NCBI RefSeq assembly: GCF_030009775.1
Contig: NZ_JASCTH010000019.1
Span: 1-64,000, forward strand
Direction of reading: 5' to 3'
DNA from: Actinoplanes sandaracinus
GTDB taxonomy: Bacteria; Actinomycetota; Actinomycetes; Mycobacteriales; Micromonosporaceae
DNA length: 64,000 nt
Notes under the pieces: model-generated
What the model was told of the DNA's origin: nothing
Databases searched by the model: none
What the model saw: the letters and a program-made list of their open reading frames with translations, nothing else
Part shown: positions 1 through 7,443 of the stretch, in pieces
Layout: each line of letters begins with the position of its first letter
Position numbering within the stretch: position 1 is the first letter of the stretch
Made by a program: the position numbers and the translations under genes

Positions 1-182
1 TGCGCCGGGGGCCGCCAAGCCGGGCCACCCGCGGCGTCCACCACAACGCGCACCACTTCCCCGTCCGCCTGGACCGCGGGCATGCCGGCGTCGACGCGGA
101 CGGAGGCGACCGCGTCGCCCGCCAACCCCCCAGCCCGCCGACTCGGCGTACCTCGATCGAACGGATCCCACGGGAAGTCCAT
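1..182 (-). CDS. Partial unknown protein (N-terminal part only)
   Basis: A minus-strand reading frame is open from an ATG at 182 to the left edge without a stop. An AAGG ribosome-binding site lies about 8 nt upstream of the ATG, and codon third positions become GC-rich further in. The translation begins MDFPWDPFDRGTPSRR and continues with a valine-rich segment containing VRVDAGMPAV. I do not recognise the family. Only about 60 residues are visible, so it could also be chance coding on a GC-rich strand. Nothing convincing is seen between this start and the transposase remnant at 458. Confidence 0.3.
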   Translation of the reverse strand, partial: MDFPWDPFDRGTPSRRAGGLAGDAVASVRVDAGMPAVQADGEVVRVVVDAAGGPAWRPPA

Positions 183-457
183 GGCGAGGACCTTGCACTC
201 GCGGTCGCAGCCCGCGGACGGCCGCACACGAAACCTCTACACGATCTCCTTGCCGCGGTCAGAAGGTGGCGACCGGGCGACCTGACTGCCGGCCCGTCGG
301 TGAGCACTTCTACTGCGGACAATATGCCTCCCGTCCCCAGTCTCCGTCACGGATACGGCCCAACGGATGAACTGGGGCCGTGACTGAGCGTCATCCGGCG
401 CCTGGGGTAAGAGACGCCTCGGCATGCTGACGCATGCAGGACCGTGTCCCCCTATCA

Positions 458-880
458 ATGATCGTTGCGGCGGTCATGGTTGACCGAGCAGAAGCGACCG
501 ATGCGTTGGCGGAGTTTCGTGAGCAGCTCTACCGATGCATGACCCGGGGGCGGACGTGTTATTCGAGCTGACCGAGGCGCTGTTGTGCACCGACGGGCCG
601 GTCAGGACGCTGGTCGGGTTGTCGGTGGCACCGGAGCACCGCCGCGGCCACGGCGCCATGTATGACGCGCTCAACCACGGCCGCATCGACGTCGAGTCGC
701 CGCGCCGGCGCCTGGCCGGGGCACCGTCGCCGCGGGCGGCGCGGGACACCGAACCTGTGGGGCCATGCCGAGACGCCGTTTCACCGGACCCGCGACCCAC
801 GGTCGGAGCTGATCGGCCACCCGCGTGGGACCGGCCAGTGGCACGGACGCCGTTGCGATCAGGTGATCGTCACCTGACCC
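458..880 (+). pseudogene. Decayed DDE-type transposase, N-terminal remnant
   Basis: An ATG at 458 opens a frame reading ALAEFREQLYRCMTR, then the frame breaks at a G-run near 545-555. The match continues in another frame as FELTEALLCTDGPVRTL and LSVAPEHRRGHGAMYDAL. These strings are typical of the N-terminus of a large actinobacterial transposase family whose members begin 'LYxCLTRRADALFELxDALLCxDGPVxxLxxLSLAPEHRRGHGALYDAL' (recalled, not searched). After about residue 90 the similarity fades and the catalytic DDE core is missing. No terminal inverted repeats were found. This is an inactive fragment that marks past mobile-element activity next to the window's accessory genes. Confidence 0.7.
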
Positions 881-1584
881 GGTCGGGTGGTGGGCAGGAG
901 AACCGCCAGGCTTCGGCCTCGCAGGTCGGTGATCACCCACGGGTGGTTGACGTAGGTCGGCTGCGCAAGGACAGCCCCGGTGGGGAGAATCCCGTAACGC
1001 TCCCTGATCCCCCGGTAGTCCAGCCAATTGATCACGATGGGCTCGTCGCGGTGGTTGAAGATTTTGATCTCGGTCTCCCGCTCAGACACGACCGAGCGCA
1101 GACCCCTCTCGCGGTCCCCCGAGAGGACGGTGACCGTGTCGGGAGCGGTCGTCGGCGACGGCGGGCGCGACGCACGTGCGGTGCTCGGCTCCACGGAGAC
1201 CGGAATCTGCAGGCCTGGTGAGGACTGGTCCGGATTCGTGACGCCGATTGGCGCCGAACCGGCGTGGACCGCGACTGGCTCAGGGGTCGGCCACAACAGG
1301 GCCGTGACCGATCCGGCGGACACGATGCCGGCCAAGCCCGCGGCGACCAGGCGGCGCCGCCGCGGAAGGTTGATCCGCCGGCGGGAGGGCTCCGACGCCA
1401 CCCACTCCGGCGCCGATGTCGCAGCGGTTGCTGGAACACGGCTGACAGCCGGGACGCGATCAGCGCGGTGGGGGACGCTACGACGAGGCGTGATGTCCGC
1501 CGCATCGAGCATCCATCGGTCGATGCGTGGGCCGGTGCCCGGCGAAGGCTCGCCACTGGGAGTCACGCGGGTGTCCTCGAGCAA
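859..1584 (-). CDS. Membrane-anchored protein with C-terminal VHL-beta-like domain
   Basis: The 241-residue product has a charged N-terminal half of about 75 residues, one membrane segment following an Arg cluster (about 79-97, LVAAGLAGIVSAGSVTALLW), a Pro/Ser/Thr-rich stalk, and a C-terminal domain from about 165. That domain reads SVVSERETEIKIFNHRDEP, then VINWLDYRG, then LPTG and TYVNHPWVITD. This order matches the beta domain of the von Hippel-Lindau protein (RSxxS, F.N, WLxxxG, LPPG, SYxxHxWxxxD), which is also known in some bacterial secreted proteins. The VHL-like part should lie outside the cell. The start is ambiguous: TTG at 1584 has AGAGG 7 nt upstream, and GTG at 1566 has GAGGA. 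Function is unknown; protein binding is the likely role. Confidence 0.7.
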   Translation of the reverse strand: MLEDTRVTPSGEPSPGTGPRIDRWMLDAADITPRRSVPHRADRVPAVSRVPATAATSAPEWVASEPSRRRINLPRRRRLVAAGLAGIVSAGSVTALLWPTPEPVAVHAGSAPIGVTNPDQSSPGLQIPVSVEPSTARASRPPSPTTAPDTVTVLSGDRERGLRSVVSERETEIKIFNHRDEPIVINWLDYRGIRERYGILPTGAVLAQPTYVNHPWVITDLRGRSLAVLLPTTRPGQVTIT

Positions 1585-1624
1585 TTTCGAACCTCTTGAA
1601 GGCGTACCGGCAACAGGGATTCAC

Positions 1625-1653
1625 ATTTTGCACACCAGGAAATACATCGTCAA
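1625..1653 (-). promoter_or_regulatory. Candidate sigma-70-type promoter for the VHL-beta-like gene
   Basis: On the minus strand a TTGACG hexamer (1653-1648) is followed after 17 nt by CAAAAT (1630-1625), about 40 nt upstream of the start at 1584. The -35 is near consensus and the -10 matches at four of six positions. The local sequence is unusually AT-rich for this genome. Confidence 0.4.
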
Positions 1654-2098
1654 CGTTGATGTCTCTCGTCACCCGAATACCGCACAGTTCACAAACCTTG
1701 CTAATTGATAGCTTGGGAGGGCTCCCATTCCATAAGGGACTCCGGCGCCGTTCAGTACGAGCTCATGCAGCGCCGGAACAACCCTTCGTTCCGCCACAGA
1801 TGCGAATTAGCCATTCCATCAGGCCAATTCAGTCTCGTCGTTGGTCACCGTGCGCCCGCACAAGGCAGCCGGCCGGTAAGGCCATGAAAAGTTTGGGCGA
1901 AAGACGTCTGCCCGCATTGGGCACGGAATAACGCACTCTTATCGGTTGGAAGCGGGTACTGCGCGAGCGGGCCACGCGCCCCCGCGGCCGTAACGCACCG
2001 TAACGGGCGCCGGGTCAATAGTGACTGTTCGGCGTATCCGGATCATGCTGAGCACGACGGCCCGGTCTGCGCCCGGGAGCCGGCGCAGTGCGGCGCGG
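1654..2098. other. Intergenic stretch, no gene seen
   Basis: This lies between the VHL-beta-like gene's promoter and the 3' end of the next minus-strand gene. Short reading frames here show no conserved strings, no good ribosome-binding sites and no steady codon bias. I see no RNA gene or clear hairpin terminator. Confidence 0.4.
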
Positions 2099-2494
2099 TC
2101 AGTCCGCGACGAACCCGGCGATGTGCGCGCCGAGTGGGGTGACGGTGAAGAAGGCGTACATCACCATCACCGCCGTGGAGACGGCGCACCATGTGAACAG
2201 GCGAGCCGGCACGGTCCGGCGGGCGCACACCGTGGTGATCGCACCCACCAGCGCCACCGGCACGGCCAGCGTCGCGCCCAGCATGGTGATGTAGAAACCG
2301 GGCAGGCCGAGCAGCCACCCCGGAACGATCCACAGCGCGGTCGGCGGGTACTCCCGTGGGGCCCACAGGTACGGGATGATCGCTGCCGCGAGATAGGCGG
2401 CCAAAATGTACACCTGGATGACGACGACCGTCCGGACCCACTGGCCGGCGGACATGCCGACCCGCGCCGGGTGAGCGGCTTCGGGGTGGGTCAT
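2099..2494 (-). CDS. Small four-helix membrane protein
   Basis: The 131-residue product has four predicted membrane helices, roughly VRTVVVIQVYILAAYLAAA, TALWIVPGWLLGLPGFYI, TLAVPVALVGAITTVCA and WCAVSTAVMVMYAFF. The ATG at 2494 is chosen because GAGGAG lies 7 nt upstream; extending further would add out-of-character Arg-rich sequence. I do not recognise a family. It is divergent from the hydrolase at 2656 with about 160 nt between them, so the two may share a control region. Likely a cytoplasmic-membrane protein of unknown role. Confidence 0.65.
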   Translation of the reverse strand: MTHPEAAHPARVGMSAGQWVRTVVVIQVYILAAYLAAAIIPYLWAPREYPPTALWIVPGWLLGLPGFYITMLGATLAVPVALVGAITTVCARRTVPARLFTWCAVSTAVMVMYAFFTVTPLGAHIAGFVAD

Positions 2495-2655
2495 AGCGAC
2501 TCTCCTCACTTCGAGGCCATGCGGTGTGCCGCCCTGTCCAGCGCCTGGCCGGGTTGCCGCACGAACTCTAGGACATGAGATCCAGCGCTCGGCCGGCGAA
2601 GGACGGTCCACGGTCCGGCCGTGCTCTGGAGCCCCGTACACATAGGCTCTTGGTC

Positions 2656-3495
2656 ATGGGTTCTCTCGATGCTCCTGACGGCACGCGCCTCGCCTATCAC
2701 CGCGCCGGTGCGGGCGACCCGCTGATCGGTATTCCCGGCGGGCCGATGCAGGCCTCGTCGTACCTGGCGGATCTGGGCGGGCTGTCGGCGCACCGCGAGC
2801 TGGTGCTGCTCGATCTGCGTGGCACCGGCTCGTCGGCCGCTCCGGAGGATCCGGCGACCTACCGCTGCGACCGCCAGGTCGAGGACGTCGAGGCGCTCCG
2901 TGAGCATCTCGGGCTCGACCGCATCGACCTGGCCGGGCACTCCGCCGGCGCGGCCGTCGCCGTGCTGTACGCCGCCGCCCACCCGGAGCGGGTCGGCCGT
3001 CTTCTGCTGATCAATCCGAGCCCGCGGGTCGTCGGCGTGGAGGTCACCGACGACGACCGCCGTGTGGTCGCGGAGCAGCGCCGCGAGGAGCCTTGGTTCC
3101 CGGAGGCGTTCGCCGCGCTGGAGCGGATCTGGTCCGGCGCGGCGACGGGCGCCGACTGGGAGGCCGTCGCGCCGTTCACGCACGGCCGGTGGGACGCCGA
3201 CGTCCGGGCGTTCGCCGCCGCCGGGGCGAGCCGACGCAATCTGCAGGCGGCGGCCGCCTACTACGGCGACGGCGGTTTCGACCCGGCGGACGTCCGGGCC
3301 GCGTTGGCCGGCCTCACCGCCCCGGTGCTGCTCGTGTCGGGCGAGCTCGACATCCAGCTGCCGCCGGAGCACGCCGGGGAGTACGCGGGCCTGTTCCCGC
3401 GAGCGGAGCTGGCGGTGCTGCCAGGTGGCGGGCACTACGCGTGGCTCGACGACCCGGGCTGGCTGGTGCGAACCGTCACAGCGTTCCTCCGCTGA
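2656..3495 (+). CDS. Alpha/beta hydrolase, proline-iminopeptidase-like
   Basis: The 279-residue protein has the alpha/beta-hydrolase order: an oxyanion-hole region IGIPGGPMQASSYL (the usual HGGPG is changed to PGGPM), the nucleophile elbow AGHSAGA, an acid in SGELDIQLPP, and the catalytic His in GGGHYAWLDDP. Length and motif order fit the prolyl-aminopeptidase (peptidase S33) group, which remove N-terminal proline from small peptides, but many relatives hydrolyse other substrates. No signal peptide is seen, so it is cytoplasmic. The ATG at 2656 begins just before the first conserved strand (MGSLDAPDGTRLAYHRAG). The ribosome-binding site is weak. Confidence 0.8.
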   Translation: MGSLDAPDGTRLAYHRAGAGDPLIGIPGGPMQASSYLADLGGLSAHRELVLLDLRGTGSSAAPEDPATYRCDRQVEDVEALREHLGLDRIDLAGHSAGAAVAVLYAAAHPERVGRLLLINPSPRVVGVEVTDDDRRVVAEQRREEPWFPEAFAALERIWSGAATGADWEAVAPFTHGRWDADVRAFAAAGASRRNLQAAAAYYGDGGFDPADVRAALAGLTAPVLLVSGELDIQLPPEHAGEYAGLFPRAELAVLPGGGHYAWLDDPGWLVRTVTAFLR

Positions 3496-3562
3496 TCGCC
3501 GCGCTCGTGCTCGAGGAGCCGGCCGTGACCGGCGTCCGGGCCGCGGCCGGTCCCGGAAACGT

Positions 3563-4621
3563 TCACACTCGAACACGCCGGCACAGTGAGGACTGCCGGA
3601 CCACCAGCTCCGGCGCGACCAGCACTCCCTGCGCGGGCCGTCGGTCGCCGTCGAGCAGCCGCGACACCATCAGCTCGACGGCGAGCCGGCCGACGTGGTT
3701 CTTCGGCGGGCGGATCGCCGTGAGCGCCGGTTCGGCCAGATGCGCCACCTCGTCGTCGTAGGAGACGATCGCCAGGTCGTCGGGCACTCGGATGCCCTGG
3801 TCGGCGCAGGACTGGGCGATCGCGATCGCCTGCGGGTCACTGTGCACGATCAGCGCGGTGAGCCCTCTGGTCGAGCCGTTCACGGCGTCGGGGGCGATGC
3901 CCAGGTCGGCGCACGCCCGCTGCCAGCCACGCAGCAGGTACGCCGAGGTCGGGCTCCCGCCGGACAGCAGCAGGCCGATCCGGCGATGCCCCTGGTCGTA
4001 CAGGTGATGGACGGCGATCTCCAGCCCCAACTCGTGATCGCTGCGGACCCACTCGACCTGCCGTGGCGTGCTCGTCCACCGGCGGGGCTGGCGTTCCACC
4101 AGGATCGCCGGCACCGGCAGCCGGCCGATCCAGTCGAGGGTCCGGCCGGTGTCGTCGCCGTCGAGGCTCGGCGCCAGCAACAGCCCCTGCACCTGGCCCG
4201 CCTCGACGAGCCGCCCGATCTGCCGCCGGTCCTCCTCGGGGTCGTAACTCGACCCGCGCAACTGCACGTTCACGCCGAGGGCCGCCGCGGCCGCGCGCGC
4301 CCCGGCCACGATCGGCGGCCAGTAGAAATCGAGTGACGGCACCACCATCCCGATCGTGAACCCGGTGCGCCGGGCCGCCGGGAGCGGCCGGACCGGGGCG
4401 GGCAGGGTGGCGCCGCCGTGCACCCGGTGGAGCAGGTTCCGTGCGGCCAGGGCGGCGATGTCCCGGCGAATGGTCAGCTCGCTGACCCCCAGGTCACGGG
4501 CCAGGTCGCTGACCCGGACGGCGCCGCTGCGCCGCAACTCGATGAGCAGGCGCTCGTGCCGCTGGACCTGGAACAGGCCTGTTCGATTGGTTGCGTTTGC
4601 GACCGAGCGGGATCGCACCAT
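3563..4621 (-). CDS. Transcriptional regulator: DeoR-type HTH fused to LacI-type sugar-binding domain
   Basis: The 352-residue protein starts with a DeoR-type winged helix-turn-helix (about 20-80; VSDLARDLGVSELTIRRDIA, then LLHRVHGGATL). A periplasmic-binding-protein-like domain of the LacI/GalR kind follows (about 90-350; IGMVVPSLDFYWPPIVAGA, ending VRQSSLC). Such hybrids repress sugar-use genes and are released by a sugar or its phosphate. The gene is divergent from the broken secreted-hydrolase gene at 4690, probably its original target. The tandem ACCGTTT repeats at 4628-4644, right at its own start, are good operator candidates. With its target truncated, the regulator may be orphaned. 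Confidence 0.85.
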   Translation of the reverse strand: MVRSRSVANATNRTGLFQVQRHERLLIELRRSGAVRVSDLARDLGVSELTIRRDIAALAARNLLHRVHGGATLPAPVRPLPAARRTGFTIGMVVPSLDFYWPPIVAGARAAAAALGVNVQLRGSSYDPEEDRRQIGRLVEAGQVQGLLLAPSLDGDDTGRTLDWIGRLPVPAILVERQPRRWTSTPRQVEWVRSDHELGLEIAVHHLYDQGHRRIGLLLSGGSPTSAYLLRGWQRACADLGIAPDAVNGSTRGLTALIVHSDPQAIAIAQSCADQGIRVPDDLAIVSYDDEVAHLAEPALTAIRPPKNHVGRLAVELMVSRLLDGDRRPAQGVLVAPELVVRQSSLCRRVRV

Positions 4622-4627
4622 GGCCTC

Positions 4628-4644
4628 ACCGTTTCCAACCGTTT
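4628..4644. promoter_or_regulatory. Candidate operator: two direct ACCGTTT repeats
   Basis: ACCGTTT occurs at 4628-4634 and 4638-4644, ten bases apart and so on the same DNA face. They lie between the divergent regulator start (4621) and the hydrolase remnant (4690). DeoR-type repressors often bind short direct repeats; the assignment to this regulator is inference. Confidence 0.4.
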
Positions 4645-4689
4645 ACGAAGACGTTAATGCACATTCTTACGTATCGATCGGTGGCACGG

Positions 4690-4844
4690 ATGAGACTTCT
4701 CTCCGTCGTCGCGGTGTTCCTCCCCTCGTGCTGCTTCCCGTGCCGGCCCGGGCCGCGCCGGTCACGATCACCAACGGCGTCCAGTTCACCGACACGTCCG
4801 GGGCCTCGCAAGCCATCGACCATGCCAGGCGCCGGATGACATAG
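4690..4844 (+). pseudogene. 5' remnant of a secreted carbohydrate-active protein
   Basis: An ATG at 4690 opens a Sec-type signal peptide (MRLLSVVAVFL). A one-base frame change near 4729 breaks it, and the rest of the signal plus the mature start continues in the next frame as VLLPVPARAAPVTITNGVQF, then TDTSG. This resembles the beginning of secreted glycoside hydrolases (GH43-like proteins often start 'VTITNGxQFxDTxG', recalled). After DTSG the similarity ends abruptly and a stop follows within 12 codons. The gene is both frameshifted and truncated. The truncation point sits immediately beside the biosynthetic island, so it is a candidate insertion boundary. Confidence 0.55.
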
Positions 4845-4876
4845 TCGGTGGTGAAGCGGGCCGAGCCCATGCGTGG

Positions 4877-7081
4877 TCAGGGCAAGGGGTCGGCCGCCGC
4901 CTGCATGGTTATCACATTGCTTTCCAGGAGTTCGAGCATGTCGGCGTACATGTCGTCACTCGTGCGGCCGAGCTGTTCAGTTAGGTCGGCAATCGACCGG
5001 GTGCCGTCGATGGCGCGCAGCAGTGGCAGCATGCGGGTGTCCTGCGCTTCCAGGGTGAATTCCAGCGACCCGTCGATGCTGACGAACCAGTCCCCGTCCG
5101 TTGCTGCCAGCAGCATGACGTTATCGGTCAGGCGCGGCACCAGCGTGCCGGGCATGGCCGGGCGCAGGCCGACCAGTGACTCCAGCTGCGGCCTCTGCGT
5201 TTCCCAGCCGCTCACTTCCACCGACCGGAGGATGGAGAGTACGGGTCGGGTGCTGATCGGTGCTGGCGGCGCGGCCGCCATGCCGGCGAGCAACCCAACG
5301 TTCACGGCCCGCAGGGCAATCTCCAGCTGCGGACTGTCCGGCTGCGCGGTCATGCCGGCCAGCACCCCACGCAGCGCCGCACCGTCCAGGAACTCGGCCG
5401 CGCCGGGTGCCGCGAGAGCCTCCTCGATCAGGGCGCCGCCGTCGCCTTCGAGCATCCGCGCGAACACCCGATAGGTGTGCTTGACGCCGTCGCCGTAGAA
5501 GAACGGCACCTTGGGCCGTTCGACGCTGCGGTCGGGCAGGAGTCCGCGGACGGCCTCACGCAGGATCCGTTTGTTCCAGAGCAGATCCCGGCGCAGTCCG
5601 GCGGGTACAGCGGCGACCAGTTCCACGAGTCGGTGGTCGAGGAACGGCACGCGGGCCTCGATGCCGCTGCCGGCTGCCGTCCGATCCTCGTGCCAGACGT
5701 TGTACTGCTGCAGCTTGCTGTACTCCCAGGCCAGGTAGGCCGGATACGGATCGGTGAGGGTGCGGCCGGCGAAGCGTCGCACCACCTCGTCGGTCACTAG
5801 GGCCGGGCCGTCCGACAGCCACCAGGCCGACAGATCGGGCCTGGAGGCCAGTGCGTCGGCCCGGGCCATTCCCTGCAGGTTATTCAGGAAGCCGGACCAG
5901 CCTCCGCCACCGGAGACGTCCTCGGAGTAGCCGCCGTTGAATTCGTCGCTCGCCGCGCCCAGCAGCATGCCGCGCAGCTCTGGCCGGGCTTGTTTGGCGT
6001 AGCGGTGAAGTTCGTGCTTGTAGTACACCTCGGGCCCGCAGAGAGGAGTCTCCAGCAGCCAAACAAGACGCTTCCACTCGTCCGGCTCGGGTACTCGGCA
6101 GTCGTCGAACAACACCTGGTGGTTGGGCAGCCCCAACTTCGCGGCGATGTGGTGGGCGTTCTCGGCGTCCTCGTTGCGGTAGGTGCTTGCGCTCAGCACG
6201 GAGAAGGTGTGCAGACCCGGGTGTTGCTGGGCGGCCAGCGCAGCGACCGCGGCCGAGTCGATCCCACCGGAGAGGAAAAGGCCCAGTTCGGCGTCGGCTG
6301 TCGCGCATTCGCGTACGGACTCGTAAAGCAGTTCTCGGTACGCTGTGACGAACTCGTCGGTCGTTGCCGGAACCTCGGCCGACTCGCCTGGGAAGGTCCA
6401 GTACTGGTGTACCTCGGTGGAGCCGTCGCGAAGGTCGATGCGCTGGATCGTGCCGGCAGCCACGGACTTGACATCCTCGAACCACGTGGTTAGAGGCTTG
6501 GCCGACAGATAGGGCGCGGCGGGAAGCAGCGGAGTGGTGAGAGTCCGTTCCCAGTCCAGCTGGCGGGGGGTGGCCGGATCCCGGAATAGTGCCTTGATCT
6601 CCGAGGCGAGGATGATTCGTTCTGGGTTGCGGTGGTAGTACAGCGGCTTGATGCCGAAGCGGTCCCGCGCCAGAACGAGGTGGCCACGCTGCCGGTCCCA
6701 GAGGATCAGCCCGAACATGCCGCGCACCTGGTCGAGGAATTGCAGGCCGTGCTGACGGTAAAGGTGGAGCAGGACCTCGCAGTCCGAACCCCCGCGTAGC
6801 CGCACACCGGGGAGCCCGGCCGCGAGCTCACGATGGTTGTAGACCTCGCCGTTGGCGATCAACACGAGGTGCCCGTCGTCGCTGACCAACGGCTGTCCAC
6901 CGGTGGCCGGATCGACCAGGGACAGGCGAGTGAAGGCCAGTCCCACCGGCCCGTCGACGACCAGCTCACGGTCGTCCGGGCCACGGTGCGCTAGTTCGTC
7001 GGCGATCGCGGCGAGGAGGCCGCTGGCCTCCGGACCGAGACCGCCTCCGTCGATGCGGGCTACCCCGGCGATGCCACACAT
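4877..7081 (-). CDS. Asparagine-synthetase-type amidotransferase with C-terminal RRE/PqqD-like domain
   Basis: The 734-residue protein starts MCGIAGVARIDGG, giving the Cys2 nucleophile of class II glutamine amidotransferases. Supporting motifs are IANGEVYNHREL, LRGGSDCEVLL and the ATP-binding loop LFLSGGIDSAAV (about 266-277). The ATG at 7081 is fixed by the Cys2 requirement and by AGGAG about 7 nt upstream. Ordinary AsnB proteins are near 600-650 residues. Here about 120 extra residues end in a winged-helix-like segment (LPLLRAIDGTRSIADLTEQL, then MLELLESNVI) that looks like PqqD-type RiPP recognition elements. Such enzymes adenylate a carboxylate and amidate it; lasso cyclases are relatives that usually lost the Gln site. 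Here the Gln site looks intact. It follows the 22-aa leader-like peptide, so a peptide substrate is inferred. Confidence 0.85.
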   Translation of the reverse strand: MCGIAGVARIDGGGLGPEASGLLAAIADELAHRGPDDRELVVDGPVGLAFTRLSLVDPATGGQPLVSDDGHLVLIANGEVYNHRELAAGLPGVRLRGGSDCEVLLHLYRQHGLQFLDQVRGMFGLILWDRQRGHLVLARDRFGIKPLYYHRNPERIILASEIKALFRDPATPRQLDWERTLTTPLLPAAPYLSAKPLTTWFEDVKSVAAGTIQRIDLRDGSTEVHQYWTFPGESAEVPATTDEFVTAYRELLYESVRECATADAELGLFLSGGIDSAAVAALAAQQHPGLHTFSVLSASTYRNEDAENAHHIAAKLGLPNHQVLFDDCRVPEPDEWKRLVWLLETPLCGPEVYYKHELHRYAKQARPELRGMLLGAASDEFNGGYSEDVSGGGGWSGFLNNLQGMARADALASRPDLSAWWLSDGPALVTDEVVRRFAGRTLTDPYPAYLAWEYSKLQQYNVWHEDRTAAGSGIEARVPFLDHRLVELVAAVPAGLRRDLLWNKRILREAVRGLLPDRSVERPKVPFFYGDGVKHTYRVFARMLEGDGGALIEEALAAPGAAEFLDGAALRGVLAGMTAQPDSPQLEIALRAVNVGLLAGMAAAPPAPISTRPVLSILRSVEVSGWETQRPQLESLVGLRPAMPGTLVPRLTDNVMLLAATDGDWFVSIDGSLEFTLEAQDTRMLPLLRAIDGTRSIADLTEQLGRTSDDMYADMLELLESNVITMQAAADPLP

Positions 7082-7125
7082 GAAGCTCTCCTGATCGATC
7101 TGGTCATGGTGCTTGGGCAGCGGGC

Positions 7126-7157
7126 GTGCCACGCCCCGGCGATGCGGGGCGTGGCAC
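7126..7157 (-). terminator. Intercistronic hairpin between leader-like peptide gene and AsnB gene
   Basis: A perfect 12-bp stem (GTGCCACGCCCC / GGGGCGTGGCAC) with an 8-nt loop fills the 82-nt gap between the small peptide gene and the AsnB start. There is no T-run. In RiPP operons such partial terminators commonly raise the ratio of precursor to enzyme; that role is inferred here. Confidence 0.6.
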
Positions 7158-7163
7158 CCGCCG

Positions 7164-7232
7164 TCAGGCGGTCTCGCGCAGCACGGTGCCCTGGGTGACC
7201 GGCTTGGCGGCCGGCTTCGAGTACTTCTTCAT
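7164..7232 (-). CDS. 22-aa lasso-leader-like peptide without a core
   Basis: A 22-codon gene starts at ATG 7232 with a very strong ribosome-binding site (GAGGGGGG, 6 nt upstream). The peptide begins MKKYSKPAAKPV and ends GTVLRETA. Lasso-peptide leaders typically carry a YxxP motif bound by the PqqD-like B1 protein, a downstream Gly, and a Thr at the second-last leader position. All three are present (Tyr4-x-x-Pro7, Gly15, Thr21). In a normal precursor the core would follow the residue after that Thr, but here a stop follows Ala22 directly. It heads a unit with the RRE-fused AsnB protein. It may be a scaffold extended after translation, a docking peptide, or a degenerate precursor. The leader resemblance is by eye. 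Confidence 0.65.
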   Translation of the reverse strand: MKKYSKPAAKPVTQGTVLRETA

Positions 7233-7313
7233 GTGTCACCCCCCTCGATGTCGGTCGGCGCAATGTCGCCGTGACCGAGGATGCTAGGTAGGCCCGTGCC
7301 CGTCGGGCCACTG

Positions 7314-7423
7314 ATTCGGTGCAGCCCTAATCACCCCGAATGGGTGTCCACACGATGTCCGTAATCCTCAATGGCGGGCGTGCCGCCGCGCAGTGACAGT
7401 GTGATCTCATGCGGGTTCCGAAT
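7314..7423. promoter_or_regulatory. Divergent promoter region with ATTCGG/CCGAAT half-sites
   Basis: The 211-nt gap between the two divergent leader-like peptide genes contains ATTCGG (7314-7319) and its inverse CCGAAT (7336-7341), 16 nt apart, and another CCGAAT at 7418-7423. The same hexamers recur upstream of the nucleotidyltransferase gene (19550-19598) and the diiron oxygenase gene (21675-21738). They are candidate binding sites for the island's ArsR-type regulator; no -35/-10 pair stands out. Confidence 0.4.
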
Positions 7424-7443
7424 CGCCCGGAGGAATGTCGAAG

